From NCBI GenBank assembly GCA_024103385.1, contig JAGFIT010000025.1, positions 51,043 through 115,042 of the forward strand: DNA of 64,000 nucleotides, given 5' to 3'. How positions within the stretch are numbered: position 1 is the first letter of the stretch; the number at the start of each line of letters is the position of its first letter. The notes below the pieces were generated by a model that did not search any database, was not told where the DNA came from, and saw nothing but the letters and a program-made list of their open reading frames with translations. The stretch comes from Vicingus serpentipes. Its GTDB lineage: Bacteria > Bacteroidota > Bacteroidia > Flavobacteriales_E > Vicingaceae. The translations under genes and the position numbers were made by a program. Shown here one piece after another: positions 6,937 to 16,109 of this stretch.

Positions 6937-8712
6937 GTGAACATTAATAACTTATTAAATCAATTTTTAATTTGGAGGGTAAAACACATTCAACACAAAC
7001 ATTTTGTGTTGTTTTTGAGCTTAATTGTAGGCTTACTTTCTGGTTTTGCTGTTATTTTGATAAAAAACAGTGTTCATTTTATTAAAAGTTTATTGACTTA
7101 TAGGTTCGTAACAGAATACCATAACTATTTATTTTTCCTTTACCCTATAGTGGGGTTATCTCTCACGTTAGTTTTTATAAAATATATTATCAAACAACCT
7201 GTTGGTCATGGTATTCCTGGTGTATTGTATGCTATTTCTAAAAAAAACAGCATCATAAAACCTTTTAAAATGTTTTCCTCCATTATTGCTAGTGCCTTAA
7301 CGGTTGGTTTTGGTGGTTCTGTTGGATTAGAGGGACCAACCGTTGCGACCAATAGTGCTATTGGCTCTAATGTCGGTCGCTTCTTTAAACTAGATTATAA
7401 AACTGTCACTTTGCTTGTAGGTTGTGGTGCTGCAGGCGCGATGTCTGGAATTTTTAATGCTCCAATAGCGGCATTGGTTTTTGTGTTAGAAGTGTTTATG
7501 TTTGATTTGTCATTAACTTCTATGATTCCCTTTTTAATGGCCTCTGTTTCGGCAGCATTAAGTTCCAGAATGATGTTAGGAGATGAAGTGCTTTTTGATA
7601 TTTCCATACAAGATCATTTTTTAGTAGCAGATGTTCCTTTTTATATTCTATTGGGAGTGTTTACCGGATTAATTTCCGTTTATTTTAATAAAACTTTTTG
7701 GTTGGTTGATTCCTTGTTTGAAAAAATAAAAAGACAACGCGACAAGCTTCTTGTTGGTGGAATTCTTTTGGGTGTTTTAATCTTTTTTGTTCCTCCTTTA
7801 TATGGTGAAGGTTTTAAAACAATTAATTCTTTGCTAGCAGGCAACTACAAAGAAATTGTGAATCAAAGTTTGTTTTTTGATCAGAGAAATAACCTACTAA
7901 TTATCATCGGGCTTATTTTTGCTTTAGTGTTATTAAAGGTGGTTGCTTCCGCAATTACCTTTGGTGCAGGGGGGATTGGAGGTATTTTTGCTCCTTCATT
8001 ATTTATGGGAGCTTCTAGCGGTTTTGTATTTGCTAAAACGCTAAATCATTTAGGGTTAACACATTTATCTGAAAGTAATTTTACACTAGTAGGTATGGCC
8101 GGGTTAATTGCGGGAGTTCTTCATGCTCCATTAACCTCTTTATTCTTAATAGCAGAAATAACTAGAGGGTATGAATTAATTATTCCACTAATGATTACAG
8201 CAGCTATTGCTTATTTAACTTCCAAATACTTTGTTCCTCACTCTGTTTACAACATGCAATTAGCAAAAAGAGGACAGCTATTAACTAGGCATAAAGATAA
8301 GGCTGTTTTAACATTAATGAAACTTCACTCAGAAGTGGAGAAAGATTTTAATATTCTTACCCCTGGCCTTTCTTTAGGAAGCATGGTAAAAGTAATTGCA
8401 AAATCTAAAAGAAACTTATTTCCTGTGGTTGGTGAAGACGGTATGCTACATGGTATTGTAACGTTAGATAATATTCGTGAAATCATGTTTAAGCCTGAAC
8501 TGTATGATAATGTGTTTATTGAAAGCTTAATGACGCAACCTGCCACTTTTGTATCTTCCAATGACTCAATGGATGAAGTAATGGAAAAATTTACAGCAAC
8601 TAATGCATGGAACTTACCAGTTATCGACAACAAAAAGTATGTAGGTTTTGTGTCTAAGTCAAAATTGTTTAATGCTTACCGTAAAGTGTTAATTGATTTT
8701 TCTGATGAATAG
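6937..8712 (+). CDS. CLC-type chloride channel/transporter with C-terminal CBS pair
   Basis: This is a 591 aa polytopic CLC protein. The three selectivity motifs are present: VGHGIPG, GSVGLEGPTVATNS (with the gating glutamate) and GAGGIGGIFAPSLF. The C-terminal 150 residues form two CBS domains (VIAKSKRNLFPVVGEDG and the ATFVSSNDSMDEV blocks), which usually bind adenine nucleotides. In the helix following FNAPIAALVFVLEVF the position of the E. coli ClC-ec1 proton glutamate (Glu203) is valine, as in CLC channels, so it is more likely a passive anion channel than an H+ antiporter; that is inference from one residue. The start is GTG at 6937, three bases after the MscS stop. Confidence 0.93.
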   Translation: MNINNLLNQFLIWRVKHIQHKHFVLFLSLIVGLLSGFAVILIKNSVHFIKSLLTYRFVTEYHNYLFFLYPIVGLSLTLVFIKYIIKQPVGHGIPGVLYAISKKNSIIKPFKMFSSIIASALTVGFGGSVGLEGPTVATNSAIGSNVGRFFKLDYKTVTLLVGCGAAGAMSGIFNAPIAALVFVLEVFMFDLSLTSMIPFLMASVSAALSSRMMLGDEVLFDISIQDHFLVADVPFYILLGVFTGLISVYFNKTFWLVDSLFEKIKRQRDKLLVGGILLGVLIFFVPPLYGEGFKTINSLLAGNYKEIVNQSLFFDQRNNLLIIIGLIFALVLLKVVASAITFGAGGIGGIFAPSLFMGASSGFVFAKTLNHLGLTHLSESNFTLVGMAGLIAGVLHAPLTSLFLIAEITRGYELIIPLMITAAIAYLTSKYFVPHSVYNMQLAKRGQLLTRHKDKAVLTLMKLHSEVEKDFNILTPGLSLGSMVKVIAKSKRNLFPVVGEDGMLHGIVTLDNIREIMFKPELYDNVFIESLMTQPATFVSSNDSMDEVMEKFTATNAWNLPVIDNKKYVGFVSKSKLFNAYRKVLIDFSDE

Positions 8713-8721
8713 TTTTTTAAT

Positions 8722-8766
8722 AATGATAGATATCATTGTTTGAGATAATTTGTTTTCCCATTTTTG
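8722..8766 (+). promoter_or_regulatory. Putative promoter with overlapping dyad upstream of the cytochrome c gene
   Basis: A dyad AATGATA-GA-TATCATT occupies 8722-8737. It runs into TTG (8736-8738), which is followed after 20 bases by CATTTTTG (8759-8766), one base from the TAnnTTTG consensus. The dyad resembles an AT-rich Fur-type box and would cover the -33 element, as a repressor site would. This rests on pattern alone. Confidence 0.35.
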
Positions 8767-8788
8767 TTAAAAATTAAAAAGAAAGGGT

Positions 8789-9220
8789 ATGAAAAAAAGA
8801 ACTTTAAGTATTGTAGCTTTCAGTGCAATATTTGCATTTGCTACTTTGACTTCTTGTGGTGGTGGTAATCATCAAAAAGAAGTAACTCAAGAGGAAACTA
8901 CTACTGAAGAAGATGTTGTGGAAAAAGTTGTAGAAGAAACTGTAGCGAAACCTACACAAGCTGGAGCAGACTTGTTTAAAGCTAATGCTTGCGTGGCTTG
9001 TCATCAAGAAGACAGAAAAATAGTTGGTCCTTCATTAAAAGACATTGCCACAGGTTATACTGACAATACGGAAGGATTGATTGCTTTTTTAGCAGGTGAA
9101 GGTGAAGCGATTATTGATCCTTCTCAAGCAGCTGTTATGGCTCCTCAAATAGAAACAACAAAAGCAATGAGTAATGAAGAAAGAACTTCCATTGCTGATT
9201 ATATTATGAGTACTAAATGA
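8789..9220 (+). CDS. Monohaem cytochrome c lipoprotein
   Basis: This small periplasm-facing electron carrier has a lipoprotein signal ending LTSCGGG (Cys23), then an acidic Glu/Val/Thr linker (residues 30-55), then a class I cytochrome c domain. The haem site is CVACH (Cys68, Cys71, His72). The likely sixth ligand is Met117 in AAVMAPQ, and SNEERTSIADYI is the usual C-terminal helix. At 143 aa it matches Bacteroidota 'c-type cytochrome' lipoproteins thought to shuttle electrons to terminal oxidases. It stands alone with its own promoter region and a strong terminator at 9247-9280. The redox partner is unknown. Confidence 0.92.
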   Translation: MKKRTLSIVAFSAIFAFATLTSCGGGNHQKEVTQEETTTEEDVVEKVVEETVAKPTQAGADLFKANACVACHQEDRKIVGPSLKDIATGYTDNTEGLIAFLAGEGEAIIDPSQAAVMAPQIETTKAMSNEERTSIADYIMSTK

Positions 9221-9246
9221 TCGCCATTTAAGCTTATTATGATTTT

Positions 9247-9280
9247 AGAAAAGTCTTGTTCGAAAAAACAAGACTTTTCT
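9247..9280. terminator. Bidirectional intrinsic terminator
   Basis: A perfect 14-bp stem (AGAAAAGTCTTGTT / AACAAGACTTTTCT) with loop CGAAAA ends in a T run on each strand. It separates the converging cytochrome c (stop 9220) and mqnC (stop 9380) genes. Confidence 0.9.
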
Positions 9281-9379
9281 TTTAGATTAAACAACCTATA
9301 TGCAGATATATTAGAAAATATAGCGACTCATCAAGTTGGTAATTTTTTTAAAAAAGAGCCCTCCTTTAATTATCCCAAA

Positions 9380-10504
9380 TCAATAGTTAATTAATTGCTC
9401 TTCCATGTTTTCAGGAAGAGCTCGGTCTTCGTACTCTTGTGTTCGAAGTTGAGGCTCAAAACCAGCTTCTTGAATGGCTTCTTGAATACCTTTTGCTGTA
9501 AATCGATGAGGAGCCCCAGCTGCAGAAACTACATTCTCTTCAATCATTATCGAACCAAAATCATTCGCTCCAGCATGTAAGCATATTTGAGCCGTTTTTT
9601 TACCCACCGTTAACCATGACGCTTGAATGTTTTCAATATTAGGCAACATTATTCTACTCAAAGCAATCATTCTAATGTATTCATCATCTGTCACATTATT
9701 AGATACTCCTTTTACTTTTTTCAGTAAGGTTCCATCATCCATAAACGGCCAAGGAATAAACGCTAAAAATCCTTTTGAATTCTCTGGCTTTTCACTCTGA
9801 ACTTCTCTTAATAGTGCCAAATGCTCAAAACGCTCTGCAATGGTTTCAATATGTCCAAACATCATTGTCGCAGAGGTAGTAATGTTTAATTGATGTGCAG
9901 CTCTCATCACATCCAGCCATTCTCTTCCTGTACATTTTCCTTTAGAAATTAACCTTCGAACTCTATCATTCAAAATTTCTGCTCCAGCTCCTGGTAAAGA
10001 ATCCAATCCTGCAGTGTTCAATTCTTGAAGTACTTCCGTATGTGTTAATCCTTCTAGTTTACTAATGTGAGCTATTTCTGGTGGGCCTAAAGAGTGTAAT
10101 TTAATATCAGGAAACATTTCTTTAATCCCCTTAAAAGTATCTTTATAAAATTGTAACCCTAACTCTGGATGATGTCCTCCTTGGAGCAAAAGTTGGTTCC
10201 CTCCATATTTAATCGTTTCTTCTATCTTCTCTTTATACTCTTCCATTGAAGTAACATAAGCCTCCTCATGACCTGGAACTCTGTAAAAATTACAAAACTT
10301 ACAATTAGCTATGCAAACATTGGTCGTATTTAAGTTCCTATCAATAATCCATGTTACCTTATTATGTTTTTTATGCTGTTTCTTCAACTCATTTCCCACC
10401 AGCATCAACTCAGCAATAGACGCATTATGAAACAAAAACTCACCTTCCTCCGCAGATAAAAATGTTTGGTTTAGTGCTTTTTCTAATAATGTTCCTACTT
10501 GCAT
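9380..10504 (-). CDS. mqnC: Cyclic dehypoxanthine futalosine synthase (radical SAM)
   Basis: MqnC converts dehypoxanthine futalosine to the cyclic form in the futalosine route to menaquinone. The radical-SAM cluster CIANCKFC (Cys64, Cys68, Cys71) is preceded by IDRNLNTTNV and followed by the MqnC-type GGNQLLLQGGHHPELGL and LHSLGPPEI. These separate it from the related aminofutalosine synthase MqnE. At 374 aa it has the normal length. It implies that respiration in this organism uses menaquinone made without the classical men pathway; the other mqn genes are outside the window, as is usual for this phylum. A TATTTTTG -7 box lies at 10549-10556. Confidence 0.92.
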   Translation of the reverse strand: MQVGTLLEKALNQTFLSAEEGEFLFHNASIAELMLVGNELKKQHKKHNKVTWIIDRNLNTTNVCIANCKFCNFYRVPGHEEAYVTSMEEYKEKIEETIKYGGNQLLLQGGHHPELGLQFYKDTFKGIKEMFPDIKLHSLGPPEIAHISKLEGLTHTEVLQELNTAGLDSLPGAGAEILNDRVRRLISKGKCTGREWLDVMRAAHQLNITTSATMMFGHIETIAERFEHLALLREVQSEKPENSKGFLAFIPWPFMDDGTLLKKVKGVSNNVTDDEYIRMIALSRIMLPNIENIQASWLTVGKKTAQICLHAGANDFGSIMIEENVVSAAGAPHRFTAKGIQEAIQEAGFEPQLRTQEYEDRALPENMEEQLINY

Positions 10505-10548
10505 AGTGTTACTATTATTTCCCTTTATTATGCTTAAATTCGCTTTTT

Positions 10549-10556
10549 CAAAAATA
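10549..10556 (-). promoter_or_regulatory. -7 promoter element for mqnC
   Basis: TATTTTTG on the minus strand fits TAnnTTTG and lies 45 bases upstream of the mqnC ATG. No convincing -33 box was found. Confidence 0.4.
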
Positions 10557-10569
10557 CAACTATTTAGCC

Positions 10570-11982
10570 ATGGAAATAAAAAAAGCGAGCAAAATTGGTG
10601 TCAATGATAATGTGGCATATCTCATCTCTTCTGAAAAAGATATCTCTGTTGCTTCTCTCTCTAAAGAAGAGATTAATTACGTAAAAAAAGAGTTAAAAGC
10701 GGAAAACAAACAAATTGAAATTAATCGATTGTCTAGCGTTATTTATATTGTGCTGTTGGATAAAGACAATGATTATAAAGCTGCTGAAAAGGCTAGAATA
10801 GCTGCAAGTAACTTAGTTACATCATTAAATAGTTCAAAAATCACTTCTATTACTATTACTACTAAACCCTCTATATTTTCATCCTTTATAGAAGGACTGT
10901 TATTATCTAACTATCAATTTTTAAAATACTTTTCAGAGAAAAAGGCAAACACTCTTAAAACTGTTAAAATTGTTGGTCCTATGAGTAATTCTGAATTAGA
11001 AGAAATTCAAACTATTGCTGCAGGGACAAATTACGCAAAAGATTTAGTCAACGAACCACAATCATACTTAACTGCTACTCAAATAGCGAAAGAAATTAAA
11101 AAACTAGGGAAGGAAGCTGGTTTTAGAGTAGAGGTATTTAGTAAACCGAAAATTAAAGCCTTAAAAATGGGCGGCTTATTAGCCGTGAATCAAGGAAGTA
11201 TAGAGCCTCCTACTTTTTCCATTTTGGAGTGGAAACCCAAAAATGCTAAAAACAAAAAACCTATTATTCTGGTAGGAAAAGGCGTTGTTTATGATACTGG
11301 AGGATTAAGTTTAAAGCCTACTGCCAACTCTATGGATTTTATGAAGTGCGACATGGGGGGCGCTGCTTCTGTAATTGGTGGTTTATATGCCATTGCTAAA
11401 AATAAATTGCCTTTTCATGTTATTGGCTTAGTGCCTGCAACAGATAATCGCCCTAGCGGTAATGCTTATGCTCCTGGAGATGTAATTACCATGCACAACA
11501 AAAAAAGCGTAGAAGTTTTAAATACAGACGCTGAAGGGCGTTTAATTTTAGCAGATGCTTTAAGTTATGCTCAAAAGTACAAACCAGAAGTGGTATTGGA
11601 TGTTGCCACATTAACTGGAGCAGCAGCAGCAGCTATTGGTCATTATGGAATTGTAGCAATGGGAAATGTTGATGAAAAAACCATGAACAAATTAAAAGCA
11701 AGCGGAAACAATGTCTACGAACGAATTGTTGAATTTCCTTTTTGGGACGAATACAACGAACAATTAAAATCAAGTATTGCAGATATCACCAACTTGGGTA
11801 ATGGAGCTGGAGGAGCAATTACAGCCGGGAAGTTTTTAGAAAATTTTACTGATTATCCCTACATTCATTTAGATATTGCAGGACCTGCTTTTCTTAAAAA
11901 ACCTGTTAATTATGTTTCTCAAGGAGGAACAGGGGTGGGCGTTCGCTTATTTTATGATTTTATTAAGAACTATGCTAGTTGA
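10570..11982 (+). CDS. M17 leucyl aminopeptidase family protein
   Basis: This cytosolic, dizinc aminopeptidase removes N-terminal residues during peptide turnover and forms hexamers in characterised relatives. The catalytic half (residues about 145-470) has the metal and catalytic residues in place: Lys237 and Asp242 in GKGVVYDTGGLSLKP, Asp261 in KCDMGG, and Asp320 and Glu322 in the signature NTDAEGRL. The N-terminal domain (1-140) is divergent, as expected. At 470 aa it is a typical length. No signal peptide is seen. The gene is followed by a four-helix-bundle gene and pdxA in the same orientation. Confidence 0.93.
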   Translation: MEIKKASKIGVNDNVAYLISSEKDISVASLSKEEINYVKKELKAENKQIEINRLSSVIYIVLLDKDNDYKAAEKARIAASNLVTSLNSSKITSITITTKPSIFSSFIEGLLLSNYQFLKYFSEKKANTLKTVKIVGPMSNSELEEIQTIAAGTNYAKDLVNEPQSYLTATQIAKEIKKLGKEAGFRVEVFSKPKIKALKMGGLLAVNQGSIEPPTFSILEWKPKNAKNKKPIILVGKGVVYDTGGLSLKPTANSMDFMKCDMGGAASVIGGLYAIAKNKLPFHVIGLVPATDNRPSGNAYAPGDVITMHNKKSVEVLNTDAEGRLILADALSYAQKYKPEVVLDVATLTGAAAAAIGHYGIVAMGNVDEKTMNKLKASGNNVYERIVEFPFWDEYNEQLKSSIADITNLGNGAGGAITAGKFLENFTDYPYIHLDIAGPAFLKKPVNYVSQGGTGVGVRLFYDFIKNYAS

Positions 11983-11991
11983 TATGTTTAA

Positions 11992-12421
11992 GAGTTTATT
12001 AGGTTAAAAGTTTAAAAACAGATGAAAATTTATTCTTTCGAAAAACTAAAGGTTTGGCAACAAGCTCGAATGTTATCCAAAAGCATTTATCTAATTACCA
12101 AATCTTTTCCTGATGAGGAAAAATATGGGTTAACAAGTCAATTAAAAAGGGCATCCATTTCCGTTTGCTCTAATTTAGCCGATGGAAGTTCAAGACATTC
12201 TTTTAAAGATAAAGCTAGATTTACTGAAATCGCTTACAGCAGTTTGACGGAAATTCTAAATCAATTAATTATTTCTTCTGATTTAGGTTTTTTGACAACT
12301 CAAGAATATGAAAAACTAAGATTACAAATCGAAGAAATTAGTAACATGCTTAATGGTTTAAGAAAAAGTCAACTTAATAGTATTAACAACTAACCATATA
12401 GCCTTTTAAACTTATAAACTC
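11992..12421. repeat. Imperfect inverted repeat bounding the four-helix-bundle gene
   Basis: GAGTTTATTAGGTTAAAAGT (11992-12011) and the reverse complement of 12402-12421 agree at 17 of 20 positions. They enclose only the 123-aa gene, so transcription of this stretch would produce an RNA whose ends can pair. This mirrors the stem that encloses the related ORF in 23S rRNA intervening sequences. Confidence 0.6.
12022..12393 (+). CDS. Four-helix-bundle protein (23S rRNA intervening-sequence / S23 type)
   Basis: This 123 aa protein belongs to the family first found inside intervening sequences of spirochaete 23S rRNA and related to the Avd accessory protein of diversity-generating retroelements. 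The signature FEKLKVWQQARMLSKSIYLI opens the protein, and GLTSQLKRASISVCSNLADGS is the conserved second helix. Four amphipathic helices account for the whole chain. Family members form pentameric basic barrels that bind nucleic acid; the biological role of free-standing copies is unknown. It sits between an aminopeptidase gene and pdxA and is enclosed by a 20-bp imperfect inverted repeat, suggesting that gene and repeats moved as a unit. Confidence 0.92.
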   Translation: MKIYSFEKLKVWQQARMLSKSIYLITKSFPDEEKYGLTSQLKRASISVCSNLADGSSRHSFKDKARFTEIAYSSLTEILNQLIISSDLGFLTTQEYEKLRLQIEEISNMLNGLRKSQLNSINN

Positions 12422-12424
12422 AAA

Positions 12425-13462
12425 ATGAAAAAAATTAAAATAGGAATATCCATAGGAGATATTAACGGTATTGGAATGGAGGTAATTATTAAAACCTTTA
12501 TGGACAATCGTATGTTGGATTTCTGCACTCCTATTGTTTATGGATCCTCTAAACTAGCTGCTAAACACAGAAAAGCATTAGAAATTAATGATTTTAGCTT
12601 TCATAAAATAAAATCCATTGATGAGGCTAACCCTAAAAAAGCCAATCTAATAGAGTGTTGGCAAGAAGATGTAGAAGTTGCTTTTGGAGAAGCGAATACC
12701 GATGGAGGAAAGTACGCATTGATTTCATTAGAGCATGCTTCAAAAGATTTATTTGAAAATAAGATTGATGCACTAGTAACTGCTCCTATTAACAAAGACA
12801 ACATCCAAAGTGAAACTTTTAACTTTCCTGGTCATACTGAATACTTAAGCGACAAGTTTGAAGGAAGCTCACTCATGTTAATGGTAAGTGATAACTTAAA
12901 AATTGGAGTAGTTACCAATCATATCCCTCTATCTGAAGTTGCAAAAACGTTAACTGCTGATAGTATTTTTTCTAAACTAAAAATTTTAAAAAATTCTTTA
13001 GTAAAAGATTTTTCGTGTACCAATCCCAGGATAGCTGTGCTGGGATTAAATCCTCATGCAGGAGATAACGGGTTATTGGGCAAAGAAGAAGAAGAAATAA
13101 TTACTCCTGCTATTAATAATGCGAAAAGTATTGGTATAAATGCTTTTGGTCCTTATCCCGCTGATGGCTTTTTTGGTTCTGGAAATTACCGAAAGTTTGA
13201 TGCCATCTTAGCCATGTATCACGACCAGGGATTGATTCCTTTTAAATCCCTTTCATTTGGTGAAGGCGTTAATTTTACTGCTGGGCTAAATATTACCCGA
13301 ACTTCTCCAGATCATGGGGTGGCCTATGAAATAGCTGGAAAAAATATGGCTTCTGAAAGCTCTTTTAGAGCTGCTATTTACATGGCCTGCGATATCTATA
13401 AAAATAGAACTCTAAATCAAGAAATAAATGAAGACCCATTAAAAATAAAAAGAGTAGATTGA
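12425..13462 (+). CDS. pdxA: 4-hydroxythreonine-4-phosphate dehydrogenase
   Basis: PdxA oxidises 4-phosphohydroxy-L-threonine in DXP-dependent pyridoxal phosphate synthesis. At 345 aa it shows the family landmarks: ISIGDINGIGMEV at the N-terminus, VTAPINKDNI, the metal-binding FPGHTEYL, GLNPHAGD, PADGFFG and the strongly conserved MYHDQGLIPFK. All metal-ligand histidines are present. It begins 3 bases after the inverted repeat that closes the four-helix-bundle element, so its leader is supplied by that element. It ends in TGA, which shows that TGA is a normal stop codon in this genome. Confidence 0.96.
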   Translation: MKKIKIGISIGDINGIGMEVIIKTFMDNRMLDFCTPIVYGSSKLAAKHRKALEINDFSFHKIKSIDEANPKKANLIECWQEDVEVAFGEANTDGGKYALISLEHASKDLFENKIDALVTAPINKDNIQSETFNFPGHTEYLSDKFEGSSLMLMVSDNLKIGVVTNHIPLSEVAKTLTADSIFSKLKILKNSLVKDFSCTNPRIAVLGLNPHAGDNGLLGKEEEEIITPAINNAKSIGINAFGPYPADGFFGSGNYRKFDAILAMYHDQGLIPFKSLSFGEGVNFTAGLNITRTSPDHGVAYEIAGKNMASESSFRAAIYMACDIYKNRTLNQEINEDPLKIKRVD

Positions 13463-13608
13463 TTTTTTAATTCATTATTAAAATTAATTATCGCTAGGAA
13501 TCCTCTTTTTCGTGAAGTTTTCCCTGTTAATTTTTTTCATTATTTAGGTTTTTTTCGTTAAATTTACGTTGCATTACTTTACTACTAACACTACTTTTTA
13601 AATCTATT

Positions 13609-16032
13609 ATGAAAAAAATCTACTCTTTTTTAGCTCTTGCCTTAATTATCATTAGCCAAGCTGCTGCTCAAAATACATCCCCTCAACAAAATGTGCCTGC
13701 TTTTAATGGAAAATTAATTGCCAATTCCGATCAGCCCTTGATGACATCACAAAAAGCACTTAGCACTAAATTTTTAAACTATGATGTGTACTCCATAGAT
13801 GTGAGCGCCATCACTAATTTAATAACACAAAATAACACCAACAATAAAAAAGAGAGTTCATTTGCCATCAATTTAGGAGAAAAATACAATTGGGAGATGA
13901 CAATTACTCCCTATGACATAAGAAGTAAAAACTATACATTAAGAGAAAGTAACTCTTCGGGTATTATAGAACATCCTCGATCAGCTGTTTTTACCTATAA
14001 AGGAGCTTTAACCAATGGCGAAAAAAATGAAGTAAGGCTATCCTTCAGAAATGGATATATATCTGGTTTTATTCGTGATAATGGTAGAGAAATTTCCATA
14101 GAGCCTTTAAACCGATTTGACAAAAATGCCCCTAATGACCAATTTGTTGTTTATCAATCTTCCGATTTAGTAGATCAACATGTTAGTTGTGAAACCTTTG
14201 GAGAAAACGATGACAATCATTTCTTTGACCAAGAGGAACGAGTAAAAGAATCTAGAATAAATGATAAGGGAGAGAAAAAAGCTTGCCAAGAAACAGAAAT
14301 TGCATTGGCATGTGATCATACCTTCTTTCAGGCACAATCGAGCAGTGTTGCTCAAGCAGAAGGGGAAATGATAGAGACTCTTTTCCTTGTTGATGCCATG
14401 TATGCTTCTTTGGATATTCGTTATAAGCTGGTGGAAATATATATCGATTTAAACAATGCGATAACAGGTGCAGGAACTACTAATAATAATACTATATTGA
14501 ATAATTTTATTTCTTGGGGTCCTACTGGGTTCATTAATACACATGATGTTGCTTCTTACTGGACAGAAAGAGATATTTGTGGCTCAGACTGTAATGTTGT
14601 AGGAACAGCTATAATAGGTGCTATATGTACTTCTCAACGATATAACATTATTGAACATTATACTACTTCTCAAACTTTATTAAAAATTGATCAAGCTCAT
14701 GAATTAGGCCACAACTGGAACGCACAACATGTTTCCGGAACCGACTTTGTTATGCTTCCTACATTAAGTAGTACAAACATCAATTGGAGCAACACCTCAA
14801 CGAACTCTATTACTAATCATAAAAATAGTAGATCTTGTTTATCTGGAGCTTCTCCATGTCCAGTTGCCGCAACTGTCCCCGACTTCAGTGCTCATACTGT
14901 TTCTTCTTGTGATGGCACAATCGCTTTTACCGATTTAAGTACTGGGAATACCTATCGATGGCTTTGGAATTTTGGTGATGGTTCCGGTTTTGTTTTTTTA
15001 AAGCACCCCGTGCACACTTTTCCAAATGGAACTTACAGTGTTAGTTTAAGGGTTTATGACCCCAATGGTTTTTATATAGAAAACAAAACTTCATACATCA
15101 CAGTAAGCCAGCCTGCTGGGCCTACGGGAACTAATGGCAACCGTTGTGGTACAGGCAGCGTTACCTTGTCCGCTACAGGGACAAACACTATTCGATGGTA
15201 TGATGCTCCAACTGGAGGAACGTTATTAGGTACGGGTTCTACTTATGCAACTCCTTCTATATCATCAACTACCACTTATTATGCTGAAGATGCTGATTTA
15301 AAAGCCGCCAAAAAGGTAGGTCCCGTAAATTCTGGAACAGGAGGAAACTTTACAAGTGACTATAGAAGAATGTATTTTGATGTTTTTGCTCCCGTAATGC
15401 TAAAATCGGTTAAAGTAAATGCTAGTGGTTCTGGCAACCGCACAATAGTCGTTTATAACAGTAATAATGATGTTGTACACGAAAAAACAGTTAATATTCC
15501 TAATGGCGTAAGTCGAGTAACGTTAGATTTCTTTCTTTCTCCAGGAACAGATTATTACATCAAACTAGTAGGGAATGTAAATCTATTTAGAGATAATGCA
15601 GGCGTATCTTATCCATACACTAGTCCTGGCTTATTGAGTATTAAATCTTCTGATGCTGGAGGAAATCCTCTTGGATTTTATTACTTTTTCTACGACTGGG
15701 AGCTTCAGGAACCAGAGTGCATTAGTCAAAGAACTGCTGTTCAAGCGGTAATAAATGTATGTGCAGGAGTTAATGATCAAAATAATTTAAGCAATATCGT
15801 AAAAATTCATCCTAACCCTGTTAAAAATCTGCTCCATATAGATGTTGGTAACACCAACTCAAAAATAACCGTTAAAGTGTTCAACACCTTAGGAGAAGAA
15901 GTGTTAGATATCAATGAACCCTATAACAAAAAATATACAGTTAATTTTCAAAACCGCCCAACAGGAATTTATTATGTTAAAGTAATAAGTGATAACGAAG
16001 CATTTACAACAAGAGTAGTTGTTACTCGCTAA
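13609..16032 (+). CDS. Secreted metzincin (M12B-like) protease with PKD and T9SS type A sorting domain
   Basis: This 807 aa exported zinc peptidase has a signal peptide at residues 1-20 (ending AAAQ). A propeptide-like region with FRNGYISGFIRDNG follows. The catalytic domain has HELGHNWNAQH (ligands His364, His368 and His374; general base Glu365), the HExxHxxxxxH metzincin zinc site of reprolysin relatives. A PKD domain follows at about 413-495 (FGDGSGFVFLKHPVHTF), then an Ig-like segment with GGTLLGTGSTYATP, then a beta domain. The last 80 residues (KIHPNPVKNLLHID to the terminal VVVTR) are a type A T9SS sorting signal. Hence it is predicted to be secreted or surface-anchored by the GldM-powered system. 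A terminator follows at 16110. Confidence 0.92.
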   Translation: MKKIYSFLALALIIISQAAAQNTSPQQNVPAFNGKLIANSDQPLMTSQKALSTKFLNYDVYSIDVSAITNLITQNNTNNKKESSFAINLGEKYNWEMTITPYDIRSKNYTLRESNSSGIIEHPRSAVFTYKGALTNGEKNEVRLSFRNGYISGFIRDNGREISIEPLNRFDKNAPNDQFVVYQSSDLVDQHVSCETFGENDDNHFFDQEERVKESRINDKGEKKACQETEIALACDHTFFQAQSSSVAQAEGEMIETLFLVDAMYASLDIRYKLVEIYIDLNNAITGAGTTNNNTILNNFISWGPTGFINTHDVASYWTERDICGSDCNVVGTAIIGAICTSQRYNIIEHYTTSQTLLKIDQAHELGHNWNAQHVSGTDFVMLPTLSSTNINWSNTSTNSITNHKNSRSCLSGASPCPVAATVPDFSAHTVSSCDGTIAFTDLSTGNTYRWLWNFGDGSGFVFLKHPVHTFPNGTYSVSLRVYDPNGFYIENKTSYITVSQPAGPTGTNGNRCGTGSVTLSATGTNTIRWYDAPTGGTLLGTGSTYATPSISSTTTYYAEDADLKAAKKVGPVNSGTGGNFTSDYRRMYFDVFAPVMLKSVKVNASGSGNRTIVVYNSNNDVVHEKTVNIPNGVSRVTLDFFLSPGTDYYIKLVGNVNLFRDNAGVSYPYTSPGLLSIKSSDAGGNPLGFYYFFYDWELQEPECISQRTAVQAVINVCAGVNDQNNLSNIVKIHPNPVKNLLHIDVGNTNSKITVKVFNTLGEEVLDINEPYNKKYTVNFQNRPTGIYYVKVISDNEAFTTRVVVTR

Positions 16033-16109
16033 TAGTAAAGAGTAAACAATTGCTTTTTCTTTCTATTTCTTTATTTTTACTGTTTCAGAAAGTAAAAAGA
16101 GAGTAAATT

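Noticed and set aside
9380..10504. Possible aminofutalosine synthase (MqnE) or CofG/CofH
   Set aside because: The IDRN....NVC..NCKFC and GGNQLLLQGGHHP blocks are of MqnC type.
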